A stretch of DNA of 64,000 bases from Gammaproteobacteria bacterium (GCA_030654835.1 JAURWS010000030.1:1-64000); one strand, 5' to 3'. Numbered from the stretch's first letter, positions 54,396 to 63,959 are shown. The notes: generated by a model not told the origin, from the sequence alone. Numbers and translations: made by a program.

Positions 54396-55240
54396 AGGAA
54401 CCGCCAGCCATGGGTGTTGTAGAAAAGAATGCCCGAACGCACGAACATCCCGATGTGGCGCAGCCCCTTGCTGGCACTGTCGCCGCCAAGGTGCGTAATG
54501 TGCATCGCGGGTAAATAGGCCAGCGCTCCCTTGCCATGTACACGCAACGACAGATCGAAGTCTTCGAAATAGAGAAAGTAGCGCGCATCAAAACCGCCAA
54601 CCGACCGCAGCACCGAGGTACGGAAGAGCATGAAGCAACCGCTGATGATAGGGATGCCCGTGCTCGGTTCCTGTTCGGATAGCTCGCGCATCTCGTAATT
54701 TGCCAGGCGCTTGTTGAAGGCTCGTTTGACAACCGCAGGCGCGAAGCCACGCAGAAGGAAATCCAGAACGGACGGGAAGCGCTTGCAGACGTATTGCTTG
54801 TGGCCCTCGCCGTCGCGAACGGCCGGGCTGAGGGCGGCGACTGCAGGATTCTGCATCATGTAGTGCAGCCCAAGACCGAGTGCATCCTGTGCCAGCGTCA
54901 CATCCGGGTTAAGTATCAAGTGATAGTCTGTGTTCGCTGCAGATATCGAGAGGTTGTGCCCTCGGCCATACCCCACATTGCCATGCCCCTCCAGCAGTCG
55001 TACTTCTACCGACTGTGCAGCAGCCTCTGCAGCCAACTGCCCGACCATTGCCGACAAAACGGGGTCTGCATCTGCGTTGTTGATGATATCAACTCGGGCG
55101 GACTGCAATTCTCCAGCAGCAACGGCGACGGCAATCGCTCCGAGCAGCGAGCGCAGTCCAGACAGCAAGATCGCCGAGTCCGTCTTGTAGATTACGACGG
55201 ATACGGAAAGCGTTGGCACGTGCTTCGAGTTGTTGATCAC
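54392..55240 (-). CDS. Glycosyltransferase family 2 (rhamnosyltransferase-like)
   Basis: 282 residues with a GT-A fold. Donor/acceptor landmarks are SVVIYKT, GNVGYGRGHN, the metal-binding LNPDV and FLYFEDFDLSLRV. This is the wbbL/rfbN style, which transfers rhamnose from dTDP-rhamnose; the rml genes downstream in the same operon support that. A surface polysaccharide or a glycan on the S-layer-like protein are possible acceptors. Confidence 0.82.
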   Translation of the reverse strand: MINNSKHVPTLSVSVVIYKTDSAILLSGLRSLLGAIAVAVAAGELQSARVDIINNADADPVLSAMVGQLAAEAAAQSVEVRLLEGHGNVGYGRGHNLSISAANTDYHLILNPDVTLAQDALGLGLHYMMQNPAVAALSPAVRDGEGHKQYVCKRFPSVLDFLLRGFAPAVVKRAFNKRLANYEMRELSEQEPSTGIPIISGCFMLFRTSVLRSVGGFDARYFLYFEDFDLSLRVHGKGALAYLPAMHITHLGGDSASKGLRHIGMFVRSGILFYNTHGWRFL

Positions 55241-55249
55241 AATGGCAGG

Positions 55250-55981
55250 CTATTGCTCGACCAGACGGTCGCCAAACGGAGTACGCACCACACGCATCCC
55301 TTGCGGCACGTCTTCGGGTGCTATACGGCGCGGCTGAAAGCGTTCGGCGCCAGGAGGAGCAGGAGTCCCTGCCTGAGCCTGGGAATTGGCCTCATTAAGG
55401 GCCGCCGCACGCAGGGCTGCAGCAAAGGGGTTCTCGGGGATTTCTCCCGGCTGAGGGGCCGCTGCAGAATCGTTATACGCCGTGGCCGCTTCTGCACTCT
55501 GGGCCGCAGGAACCGGGGCGGCTGTCGCCAAACTTAACAGGCTGAGCCCATCCGCGCCGCAGGTCACTCCCTTGTCGGCAGCGGCAATGCAGGGCGAGCC
55601 TCCGGGATTGGCGATCGACGCCCGACGAGAGCCGATGTCGACAAGCCGATACCCGGGGTGATCCGGAATATCCTGCACACTTCCTGGATTACCGGTAACG
55701 ACAACGATCTCGCCGCTGCTGGTAGCCAATGTGGCTCTATATTTGCCACCAATACGGCTTGTGCCTATTAGTGTGAATGCCGGGACAGTCGCGACGGCGT
55801 TCTGCTCTCTATTCTGCTGGGCATCTATGTTGTCAATGCGATTTTCGTTGACAACCGGCTCGAACAGCGACAAATCCTGAGCTGAAAGAGGCTGGCTCGC
55901 GGCAAGCAGGAGCGGCACCAGGGCCGTCGTGGCGACAGTGATCACGGAATGAAAGGTCAGGGTAGTCAGTTGCCTGATCAT
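55250..55981 (-). CDS. Exported or membrane-anchored protein of unknown function
   Basis: 243 residues with an N-terminal hydrophobic segment (SVITVATTALVPLLLAASQPLSA), probably a signal peptide. Residues 65-130 (FTLIGTSRIGGKYRATLATSSGEIVV...GYRLVDIGSRRASI) resemble the periplasmic domain of GspC/PilP-type secretion proteins. The C-terminal half is Ala/Pro-rich and disordered. It lies 9 bp upstream of the glycosyltransferase gene on the same strand. The GspC likeness is tentative. Confidence 0.5.
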   Translation of the reverse strand: MIRQLTTLTFHSVITVATTALVPLLLAASQPLSAQDLSLFEPVVNENRIDNIDAQQNREQNAVATVPAFTLIGTSRIGGKYRATLATSSGEIVVVTGNPGSVQDIPDHPGYRLVDIGSRRASIANPGGSPCIAAADKGVTCGADGLSLLSLATAAPVPAAQSAEAATAYNDSAAAPQPGEIPENPFAAALRAAALNEANSQAQAGTPAPPGAERFQPRRIAPEDVPQGMRVVRTPFGDRLVEQ

Positions 55982-56194
55982 TGGTCTCTACTCTTCACAA
56001 GTTGCCAAGGGGGGGAGGGAGGTGGAGCCGCAGTGCGGGTCATGTTACTCCTTCGACTGGGGACGGGCAAAAATAGTTTGCCTCCGTGTCAGGCGCTCAC
56101 GCTGGACACTCCCGTGCCGATTGAATACAGTCTCCCGCTCATTTTGCGCGCTCAGACAACATCGCGCGCACTCAATACTGTCAGAGGAAAAGTC

Positions 56195-56968
56195 GTGTCC
56201 GCCATCAAACCCTTGTCCCGTGAATTCCATGCCGGCAAACGCTGGCTCCGCTACGCTGGCTACCCTTTTGCCGCCGCCGATACCATCTGCCCACTGGTCG
56301 TACAGGAGGTGACGCGAGCGATGCTCAGTCTTCCCATTGCCTTCGTCCCGCAGAACGACGCTTTCGTGCTGGTAGCTCTGCAAGGCCTCGAGCAAGGTAA
56401 GAATCTGCTGGTGACGGCGGACGGTCGCTGGCGCTCTGGCTATATCCCCGCACACTATCGGAGCTTTCCCTTCCAGCTGGCGACCAGTGCGGACAACCAG
56501 CAAGTACTCTGCGTCAATGAGGACAGCGGTCTGATTGTCGACGGCACTGAGGGCGAGCCCTTCTTCGACGACGCCGGTAACCCGACAGCGGCGGTATCCG
56601 AGATCATGACATTCCTCACGCAGATTGCATCGAATCGGCTGTCGACCGCCCAGATCTGCGCGCAGCTGCAACAATTCCAGCTCCTGCAACCCTGGCCGAT
56701 CACCGTGCAGGCGTCGGCAGGACCTCACAATGTGCAGGGGCTGTATCGTATCGACGAGCCCGCATTGAACAAACTGCCAGCTGATGACCTGATGACTTTG
56801 CGCGATTCCGGGGCCTTGCTGACTGCCTATTGTCAGCTGCTCTCCATGCAGCACCTACCCGCATTGACGAGGGTGCTGATTCACGAGCAACAGCTTGCCA
56901 CCAAGCCCATGCCCAAGGAACTGGATCTGGACTTCCTCAACGACTCAGGCAATATCAATTTCGGATAG
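56195..56968 (+). CDS. SapC family protein
   Basis: 257 residues from a GTG at 56195, preceded by AGAGGA at seven bases; the longer frame overlaps the divergent gene. The whole length fits the SapC family (LSREFHAGKRWLRYAGYPFAAAD, LPIAFVPQNDAFVLVALQGL, VNEDSGLI, LYRIDEPALNKLPADDL, YCQLLSMQHL). SapC genes were first noted next to an S-layer gene; their role is not established. Here it lies 2.2 kb from a large S-layer-like gene, which fits. Confidence 0.85.
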   Translation: MSAIKPLSREFHAGKRWLRYAGYPFAAADTICPLVVQEVTRAMLSLPIAFVPQNDAFVLVALQGLEQGKNLLVTADGRWRSGYIPAHYRSFPFQLATSADNQQVLCVNEDSGLIVDGTEGEPFFDDAGNPTAAVSEIMTFLTQIASNRLSTAQICAQLQQFQLLQPWPITVQASAGPHNVQGLYRIDEPALNKLPADDLMTLRDSGALLTAYCQLLSMQHLPALTRVLIHEQQLATKPMPKELDLDFLNDSGNINFG

Positions 56969-57007
56969 GCCGAAACTCTTTCAGACGATAGTGGGTTACA
57001 GATCAGC

Positions 57008-57508
57008 ATGCCATTAATGCACAAGATGACGAGTGAGTTTGTCGAGGACGAAGACCGCATGCGTCTGACGGGCGAACTAAAAGAAGGCGGAACCGTGGTG
57101 ATCTGGCTCACGCAGCGCCTGCTCACGCGGCTGCTGCCACATCTGTTCAAGTGGCTGGAAAAGCAGTCTGGCAGCAACCTTCCGGCAGAGTTGGTTCTCA
57201 GTTTTGCACAGCAGGCGGCCAGGGCAGAGCTTTCGCCAGAGCCGCCCGTAAAATCCAGCGAGGATGCAAAGGCCTGGCTCGCCCACGCCGTCGACGTCAC
57301 GGTAGAGCCAACGGGTCTGCGGCTGCTCTTTCGCAGCCTGCAGCAGGAACAGGCTGGTGTCACGCTGCAGCCACAGCAGCTGCGGCAATGGCTGAGCATT
57401 CTCCACGATCTGTGGCGAAGAGCCGAATGGTCAGCAGGGCTGTGGCCAGAGTGGATAGCCAGCTCGGACCCCGCAGCAGCCCCTAAACTGCGCTCTCCGC
57501 TGCACTGA
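57008..57508 (+). CDS. Protein of unknown function, downstream of SapC
   Basis: 166 residues, no signal peptide. The N-terminus (FVEDEDRMRLTGELKEGGTVVIWLTQRLLTRLLPHLFKWLEKQ) is a strand-rich start with an amphipathic helix, followed by helices rich in Leu and Gln. It is 39 bp after the SapC gene and probably co-transcribed. No family name can be given; I infer a role in the same surface process. Confidence 0.6.
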   Translation: MPLMHKMTSEFVEDEDRMRLTGELKEGGTVVIWLTQRLLTRLLPHLFKWLEKQSGSNLPAELVLSFAQQAARAELSPEPPVKSSEDAKAWLAHAVDVTVEPTGLRLLFRSLQQEQAGVTLQPQQLRQWLSILHDLWRRAEWSAGLWPEWIASSDPAAAPKLRSPLH

Positions 57509-57540
57509 GAGCGCCGACGGCCACCCCGCCCTGAAAGACG

Positions 57541-59076
57541 TCAGATGATCTGTAACGCCTTGAGAATCGGAATATGCTTGGTGAGAAATTCCTCCGCTCC
57601 TGCGGTCAGATGGGACAGATTCTCTTCAGCCGTTTCCAGTGTCTTGCCATCCTTGACCAATCTCTGCCGTTGGGGCCACAACACATCCCACACATCCTGA
57701 GCCAATTCGGCTGGCTTCTTCTTACCCTGGGCGCGGGCGCGCAGGAAAAGCTGCTGAAAGCGGTTGACCGCGTATCCACCGCCAGTAACCGGGCTGGCAA
57801 GATAGGCGATCTCGTCGCTACTGCGGGCGCGCTCCATCAGATAGGCATTGGCTTTCTCGGTGTGTACTCGCGCCTTGCTGACGATGGCCTTATCCTGCAC
57901 CAGCGCAAGGTGTCCGGCACCGACGAGAACGATCACGGCCTGTGACAACTGGTTGAAATTGATGTTTTTTTCCTTCAGCGCATCAACAATCTGCGCCACA
58001 GTGCGCGACTGGTGGTCAGCCAGCAGATCGAGCAGAGGGTTATAGACCTCCGCGCTCATCGACGCCTCGCCAAGTGCACCGTTCAGTTTCAATGAGATAT
58101 CCGGACGATGGGAAATCAGCACTACGCTTTGTTTGTAGAAATCCTCCACTTGCTCCAGATTCGAGAGCTTGCGTGAGCCTTTCACCCAATAGTCACGTCT
58201 GAATTGTTGATTGACCATGAAATCGCGGACCGATTCCCTGAACATCACGTCGGGTATCTGATTCAGGAAAGTCGTCTGATCGGGCGTCAGATTGATGCTC
58301 TCAATGTGATCCAGGTAATGGGCTGAACACGCAAAGTTGAGTTTGGCCGGCTCCAGCCACTGCGCCATTTTCGAGAACGGCATCGGATGCCAGTCGCTAT
58401 TGAAGTATTCATGTGCCAGATAGTGGCGATTCTGATCCTTGAGTTTTTGGACGCGCTCAACGACCTGTGGATTCACTCGTGCATAGAGGGGATTGGTGGC
58501 AAGCAGCTTGTCCGCAAAATCAACGGCGTCGTTAATGCGCGAGACGATCCCGTGCCCTTGCGACCCCATGACCTCGGCGTGATCCACCATCAAATCGCGC
58601 AGCGGTGCGAAGGAGGCCCATCCAGGCATGGTGTTGTAGCTGATATACAACACGCCGCCGACCTTCAGCTTGCGGCGCAGGAAGTCTACGATCACCGCGC
58701 GATTCTCGTCGGAGATCCAGCTCCAGATGCCGTGCAGCCCTATATAGTCAAACTCCGGCAGATCTGCGCGTTGCGCGAAATCGGCGAAAGTATCATCGAA
58801 TAGACGCGCATCCGTGCCAGCGACGCGCGCCAGCTCCTGCGCAAATCCAGCTTGGGAAGGATTGAAGTCCGTGCCATGCCAGGAGATGAGGGTGGCGGCG
58901 GCGTGGAGATTAACACTTAATCCCTGCCCAAAACCCAGCTCACAGGCATTGCCAAATTCAGGACAGACCAGCCCGGCGTTCAAGAACGCCAGCTTCACCC
59001 GCAACGGATTCAGTTCGTTGTAATAGCCATATGTGTAGCCGATGTCCGCGACATAGCCCGCGCTCCAGGTGCTCAT
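57541..59076 (-). CDS. Class I methyltransferase with methyltransferase-regulatory domain
   Basis: 511 residues. An N-terminal SAM-binding domain (about 20-200) has NACELGFGQGLSVNL and the motif YNTMPGWA. It is followed by a regulatory-domain-like helical part (about 200-290) and a C-terminal winged-helix-like portion (QLSQAVIVLVGAGHLALV). Proteins of this build are found near surface-protein genes and may methylate them; the substrate is unknown. It lies just downstream of the S-layer-like gene with a terminator between. Confidence 0.78.
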   Translation of the reverse strand: MSTWSAGYVADIGYTYGYYNELNPLRVKLAFLNAGLVCPEFGNACELGFGQGLSVNLHAAATLISWHGTDFNPSQAGFAQELARVAGTDARLFDDTFADFAQRADLPEFDYIGLHGIWSWISDENRAVIVDFLRRKLKVGGVLYISYNTMPGWASFAPLRDLMVDHAEVMGSQGHGIVSRINDAVDFADKLLATNPLYARVNPQVVERVQKLKDQNRHYLAHEYFNSDWHPMPFSKMAQWLEPAKLNFACSAHYLDHIESINLTPDQTTFLNQIPDVMFRESVRDFMVNQQFRRDYWVKGSRKLSNLEQVEDFYKQSVVLISHRPDISLKLNGALGEASMSAEVYNPLLDLLADHQSRTVAQIVDALKEKNINFNQLSQAVIVLVGAGHLALVQDKAIVSKARVHTEKANAYLMERARSSDEIAYLASPVTGGGYAVNRFQQLFLRARAQGKKKPAELAQDVWDVLWPQRQRLVKDGKTLETAEENLSHLTAGAEEFLTKHIPILKALQII

Positions 59077-59103
59077 AGTGTGTCCTTGTTGTTTTTAAAT
59101 ATG

Positions 59104-59139
59104 AAAAGCCCCCGACTCCGGAGAGGCGAGGGCTCTTTT
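59104..59139. terminator. Terminator after the S-layer-like gene
   Basis: AAAAGCCC...GGGCTCTTTT with further pairing inside, followed on both sides by T/A tracts. A second perfect hairpin, AACTCTCCGC-CGAA-GCGGAGAGTT, lies at 59151-59174, between this and the stop at 59184, and may protect the 3' end of an abundant mRNA. Confidence 0.85.
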
Positions 59140-59183
59140 GTTCCCACCGGAACTCTCCGCCGAAGCGGAGAGTTCTGTGTGGA

Positions 59184-62100
59184 TTAGCCGATGTCTGCGT
59201 ACAGAATCGCACCAGCAACTGTCGAAGTAGTGGCAGCACTTACTTCAACCAGACCAGTTGCACCAGTGACACCAACCAGTTTCACCAGTACATCTTGCGC
59301 TGCGTTCTCAGCGAACACGTAAGTGTCTCCGCCGAATTCGAAGGCCAGGATGTCGCCAAGAGTCGCAGCTACAGCAGAGGCTTCTGTCAGCCACTCAGCC
59401 AGCGTATCAACTGCAGATGCACCAGTACCGCTCAGAGTCAGGATGCCTCGTGAACTTACTGAGTAGGTCACACCCACTGCCTGGCCTGCCAAGGTTGTTG
59501 CTGTTGGCTCGATAGCGATTGCCTGATCGGCAGCCGCCGCATCTACGTCCAGGTTCAGCAGAGAGGCATTAACGCCGCCTGCAGTAGCAGCCTTGAACAG
59601 GGCATTGCTAGACAAGTCTACTGCTGTGCTGATCACTTCAGACACTTTGAAACCAGTGACGGAATCGAAGGCTGCCGTGCCAGAGTCGGTAGAAGTACCT
59701 GCAGTAGAGTTCACGACAACGATGTCACGACCTTCGCCCACAGTGATGGTATCTACGCCCAGACCGCCGCTGACGGTGTCAGCACCGGCGCCGCCATTGA
59801 TGGTGTCTTTGGCAGCAGCACCGCTCAGGGTGTCGTTACCTGCACCACCAGTGATGGTGACGGTTGCAGTTGTAGTCACGTTCGCAGATGTGAAAGTCAC
59901 ACCCAGGTTCGCAGCTGTGTCTACCGCAGTAGAAGTGCTGTTACCAACCACGCCAGAGGCGTCGAAAGTGGTGATTACAGTGTTGCCAGTGTTGGTCAGG
60001 GTCAGACCGTTGTTACCAGTCACAACCACTTTGGTTGCAGCAGTCGCCACCAGAGTCGCAGTACCGATAGTTGCCGCGCTTGCAGTAGAAGCGTCAACTG
60101 TTGCGATGTTGACAGTTTCGATACCGGCCAGAGTGACGCTGCCGAAACCAATCGCTGCAGCAGCCGCTGTGCTCAGAGACACGTTAAAGGTGTCGCCAGC
60201 AGTCAGAACTGCGTTAGTGACGTTAGCAACGTAGCTACCTGCACCAACATCTGCATCCAGAGTAAGCGTGCCGCCTGTCGCGAAACCGTCCAGAGTCAGG
60301 ACACCGGCCGCACCACGGGTAACCACTTTGCTGACACCGTTGATACCGGCCAGGTTAACAGTAGCCGCAGCGCCACCAGTGGCGATATCCAACACCTCAA
60401 AGCCAGTGAACTTGGTATTGAAAGTGGAGTTTCCATCTATCGCGTCAGCAGTTGTAGACGTCAGAACAATTGTATCCGTACCGTCACCAGCCGCAACAGT
60501 ACCACCGGTACCAGCCAGCACACCGTCAGCATCTGTATCGACGATGGTCACCTTGTCGTCGCCCGCGCCCAGTGTGATTGCCTTTGTAAACTCATCTGTC
60601 AGAATCAGAGTGTCTGCACCAGCACCACCGGTGAACAGTACGCCAGTAGCAAGCGCTGTGCCGAAAGAAGAACCGGCTGTGTTGGTCACAGTCACTGCAG
60701 TCACGGCACCGAAGCCAGTGTTTGCAGTGAAGGTTACTTTTGCATCGCCAGCCACGTTGATGGTGGTTGCGTCAGCAACTACCAGGTCAGCAACTGTAGA
60801 GGCAGCAGTAGAAGAAGTGATGTTGACAGTGGTGAAACCGTCGTCAGCAGCAGCTTCGCCGTCAGTGATTGATGCAGCCGCACCGCTCAGGCCGTTCAGG
60901 TTCAGAGCCAGAGTGTTCGCTGTAGGAACTGCAGTCAGTGCGCCACGGGTGATTGTCAGCGCGCCGCCAGTACCAGCCAGGTTAACTGTGGCGATAGCAC
61001 TGGAATCGATAGTGGACGTGCCGTAGCTGCTCAGAGACACAGTAGAAATCACGCCAGCAGTAGAAGCGGACGCAGCATTCTTGTCATTAATAGTCACTGC
61101 ACCGTTCACTTTACCAACTACAGCAGCAGCTGCAGTGGCGGCTTTGTCCTGGTTAACAGTGACTGCAGTTGTTGCAGTACCGCCAGTGACAACAACATCA
61201 CCCTGAGTACCAGTAGTAGCCACTGCGTTGGTCAGAGACTCAGTAACTGTGACTGAAGTACCGCCAGTGATGGTCACGTCAGCCTGGTCAACAGCTGCGC
61301 TGTTGGTGTTGGTCACAGTGATTGCGCCAGCAGGAACAGTGGTACCACCGATAGTCAATTCTGCACCAACGTCGCCGTCAGTAGCTGAACCAGACAGGGC
61401 CACGGTGACATTTTTGCCGCCGTTTACAGTGATGTTGGAAGCAGCTGTCACGCCAGATACTGTCGCAGACACGTCGGCTGTCGCGGCAGCAGTCAGAGTC
61501 GCATCAACAGCAGAAGTGGTGTTCAGAGATGTCAGACCAGTCCAAGTAGTTGTATCCAGAGTCACTGCGGCGCCGCTGACAGCCTTAGCTGTTTCAACGT
61601 TGACCACAGTGGCACTCAGCGGCTGGGTGATTGCTGTAGTCTGAGTGATGTTCAGTGTGTCATTGCCTGCGCCGCCATTGATGGCATCGCCTACAGTCCA
61701 AGTAGGACCTGTCGCAGTAGAATTAATTTCTACAGCGTTGAACGTATCAACTGCTGCGCCACCATTGAAGGTGTCAGCGCCGGTTGTCAGCGTGAACGTC
61801 TGACCAACATTGAATTGGCCATCAACCACGGCGTTAGCTGCAGTGACAGAAGCCGCTGTGCTGGTAACGGTTGCGATAACGTTCTGCAGACCGGCCAGAG
61901 TAGTGCCACTCAGTTGCTTTTCAACAGAGTAGTAAGTTGCAACAGTCACTTTATTAGCCAGTGCCGCTGCGGCATTTGCCCATGCAGTGTTGGTAGACGG
62001 AACTGCCTTCACAGCATTGATCGCATCAACAACCACGTTGGAGCGTGTTGCGCCGGCATTCAGCTGGCCAACCAGGATAGTTACGGCAGCAGCTTTATCA

Positions 62101-62348
62101 GCAGCAGCCACTTCTGAACCTACCAGGTTGTTGACGAATCTTTCAGCAAATTCCTGGTTAGTCAGGAATGTTGGGTAAATGCTCTTGAATTCGTTGGTGT
62201 TAGCAACGTTTGCAGCGATCTGCTTGACGGTCTGTCCTGCTTCTTTTGCTGCTACGAGGTCTGACAGAACACTTGCGCCTGGTGCGGCACCAAACATGCC
62301 GACCACCAGTTGGATAATCTCGGTACGAGCTTCAGCTGTTATAGCCAT
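59184..62348 (-). CDS. RTX / S-layer-like surface protein with DUF4214-type N-terminus
   Basis: 1,054 residues from the ATG at 62348, with AAGGAG six bases upstream. The N-terminus (about 1-150, EFKSIYPTFLTNQEFAERFVNNLVG) is DUF4214-like. The long middle is Ala/Thr/Val/Gly-rich beta-helix-like sequence. RTX-style calcium nonapeptides occur at several places (GGAGNDTL, GGAGADTLIL, and GGAGNDTLSG...GGAGADTVSGG near residue 850). The end (FEFGGDTYVFAENAAQDVLVKLVGV) resembles C-termini of type I-secreted surface proteins. No signal peptide, no cysteine, and a low predicted pI: the profile of an RsaA-type S-layer protein or a large adhesin. Type I secretion genes are not in the window. Confidence 0.85.
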   Translation of the reverse strand: MAITAEARTEIIQLVVGMFGAAPGASVLSDLVAAKEAGQTVKQIAANVANTNEFKSIYPTFLTNQEFAERFVNNLVGSEVAAADKAAAVTILVGQLNAGATRSNVVVDAINAVKAVPSTNTAWANAAAALANKVTVATYYSVEKQLSGTTLAGLQNVIATVTSTAASVTAANAVVDGQFNVGQTFTLTTGADTFNGGAAVDTFNAVEINSTATGPTWTVGDAINGGAGNDTLNITQTTAITQPLSATVVNVETAKAVSGAAVTLDTTTWTGLTSLNTTSAVDATLTAAATADVSATVSGVTAASNITVNGGKNVTVALSGSATDGDVGAELTIGGTTVPAGAITVTNTNSAAVDQADVTITGGTSVTVTESLTNAVATTGTQGDVVVTGGTATTAVTVNQDKAATAAAAVVGKVNGAVTINDKNAASASTAGVISTVSLSSYGTSTIDSSAIATVNLAGTGGALTITRGALTAVPTANTLALNLNGLSGAAASITDGEAAADDGFTTVNITSSTAASTVADLVVADATTINVAGDAKVTFTANTGFGAVTAVTVTNTAGSSFGTALATGVLFTGGAGADTLILTDEFTKAITLGAGDDKVTIVDTDADGVLAGTGGTVAAGDGTDTIVLTSTTADAIDGNSTFNTKFTGFEVLDIATGGAAATVNLAGINGVSKVVTRGAAGVLTLDGFATGGTLTLDADVGAGSYVANVTNAVLTAGDTFNVSLSTAAAAAIGFGSVTLAGIETVNIATVDASTASAATIGTATLVATAATKVVVTGNNGLTLTNTGNTVITTFDASGVVGNSTSTAVDTAANLGVTFTSANVTTTATVTITGGAGNDTLSGAAAKDTINGGAGADTVSGGLGVDTITVGEGRDIVVVNSTAGTSTDSGTAAFDSVTGFKVSEVISTAVDLSSNALFKAATAGGVNASLLNLDVDAAAADQAIAIEPTATTLAGQAVGVTYSVSSRGILTLSGTGASAVDTLAEWLTEASAVAATLGDILAFEFGGDTYVFAENAAQDVLVKLVGVTGATGLVEVSAATTSTVAGAILYADIG

Positions 62349-62460
62349 TTGTAACTCCTTAAGTTTATTACAATTTGTTTTATCCGATTGTGACATGCCA
62401 ATAAACAGCAGATGACCCCACTCGGTTGTGCCAAGGATACGCAAGTCAACTCTCATCCCT

Positions 62461-62476
62461 TGTGACTGTAGTCACA
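62461..62476. promoter_or_regulatory. Perfect CRP/Vfr-type operator upstream of the S-layer-like gene
   Basis: TGTGA-CTGTAG-TCACA matches the CRP core TGTGA-N6-TCACA exactly. It lies 113 bp before the start codon of the S-layer-like gene. A TATCCT about 30 bases downstream on the minus strand could be a -10 of class II spacing. The 62349-62648 gap is otherwise without a gene. Confidence 0.7.
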
Positions 62477-62648
62477 CTGAAGAAAATTTCCCACGTTTCC
62501 GTGATAACTCCCACTTGGGTTACTCATTAAATCTCGACCACAAGCGGACACGCTCGGCGATGGTACCCGTAGTGGGCATCGAACACAACCTGTTTGTTGC
62601 GTTAAGTCTTGGCTGTAACCATCTATTTTTAAAGAATTATATGCTTAT

Positions 62649-63959
62649 TCAGAAAGCGACGCTGACGCCGACTTCAAGCGTGGTATCCAAGCTTTCGAAC
62701 AACTCTATATTGCTGTTCTGTCGCTGGTGATAGAAGTTCACGAGCAGCGCCACGTCTGTGTACAGCGGCTGTCGGTATTGAAGGAGAAGGTAGCTGCGGC
62801 GCAGCCAACGATCGGCCCCGTTGGCCAGCACGGGGCTATAGCCGCTGCGGTCGGTCAGTTCAGTGTGGTTGAGCTGCGTACTGAAGAGCCCCTTGAGGAG
62901 AGGAAACTGCCAGTCCATCTGCAGTTGCCAGCCACCACGATCGCCACCCGGCCGACCGTTCTGGAGCGCATGATTCTGCAGGAGGCTCGCTTCGACACCC
63001 AAGGTGCTTTGCCGGGAACCGAGCCACAACGGGCAATTAATGCCCGCGCCAGCCTTGCTCTCCACCGAGTTCAGATTGCTCTGATCGTGATAGAGCTGAT
63101 GCTGAACTGCCAGCGCGTAGTTTGGCTGGCAGCTCCGAATGTTGGCACCGATATAGCGGGCACTGCCCTCTGTCGCTGTATAAAGTGGACTGCCACCAAA
63201 CAATAGATGACTGACGCCTGCATTGAGCTGCCATGTATGGTCGCGGTGGGGGCGCACGAAGGCATAACGACTCTCCAGCTGCAGCAAATCGGAGTCGGTG
63301 TCTTCACTGACACGGCCGCGCATCTCCACCAGCACATTGTGTTGATGGTCGGAGGCCAGCTGGCGGTAGCGGCCAGCCAGACGCATATTGATGAAGGGGC
63401 CACTGACGGGGCGATATTCAGGATTGAGCGTCAGCAGCACCGGCTCGCCCGACAACGTCAGCGTAATCTGCCCCGGGTCGGGCGCGCCATTGAGGTTATT
63501 GTCATAGCCCGTTAGCACATCAGCCTGAAACCCATGCTGTCTGGTCTGTCGGTGCCAGGATTGCTTTCTCTCTTCCAGCAGGCGCTGCAAGTCGGGCGTG
63601 AGATCCTGACGCTGCAGCAGTTGGTCATTCAGGTCCAAGGCGGAGAACAGCTGTCCACGCAGATAGAGAGCCTGCGCGTAATCGATCTGGGCAGCGCCAT
63701 TGTTGGCATCCAGCAGGAGGGCACGTTCCAGTGTTTCCAGCGCTTCTGCGAGCTTGCCGCTGTCCAGCTGGGCCGCGCCATAAAGCGCGAAGTACTCGGA
63801 GCTCTCCAAGCATTCCGCCATCATCGGCGCAAGGCTCGCCTCCAGCTGTTCTGCCCTGGCCGGAGAATCCTGCCCGAGAGTGTAGAAGGGTTGCAGATCC
63901 GGACAGGCCTGCACCGATAAAGGCAATAGGAAGAAGAGAGAGAGAAACGACCGACTCAT
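62649..63959 (-). CDS. TPR plus outer-membrane beta-barrel protein (Slam-like)
   Basis: 436 residues with a signal peptide (MSRSFLSLFFLLPLSVQA). Residues 30-135 are TPR-like (YGAAQLDSGKLAEALETLERALLLDANNGAAQIDYAQALYLRG). Residues 145-436 are amphipathic strands and end with a terminal aromatic (VGVSVAF), as outer-membrane barrels do. This order, TPR then barrel, is that of Slam-type (DUF560) proteins, which move surface proteins or lipoproteins outward. Its place directly before the S-layer-like gene makes a role in that protein's export or anchoring attractive. The barrel family is judged by layout only. Confidence 0.65.
   Translation of the reverse strand: MSRSFLSLFFLLPLSVQACPDLQPFYTLGQDSPARAEQLEASLAPMMAECLESSEYFALYGAAQLDSGKLAEALETLERALLLDANNGAAQIDYAQALYLRGQLFSALDLNDQLLQRQDLTPDLQRLLEERKQSWHRQTRQHGFQADVLTGYDNNLNGAPDPGQITLTLSGEPVLLTLNPEYRPVSGPFINMRLAGRYRQLASDHQHNVLVEMRGRVSEDTDSDLLQLESRYAFVRPHRDHTWQLNAGVSHLLFGGSPLYTATEGSARYIGANIRSCQPNYALAVQHQLYHDQSNLNSVESKAGAGINCPLWLGSRQSTLGVEASLLQNHALQNGRPGGDRGGWQLQMDWQFPLLKGLFSTQLNHTELTDRSGYSPVLANGADRWLRRSYLLLQYRQPLYTDVALLVNFYHQRQNSNIELFESLDTTLEVGVSVAF

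Noticed and set aside
59593-61026. Plus-strand frames of 213 and 252 codons opposite the S-layer-like gene
   Set aside because: Pro/Val/Ala-rich shadows produced by the repetitive Thr/Ala/Gly codons of the real gene.
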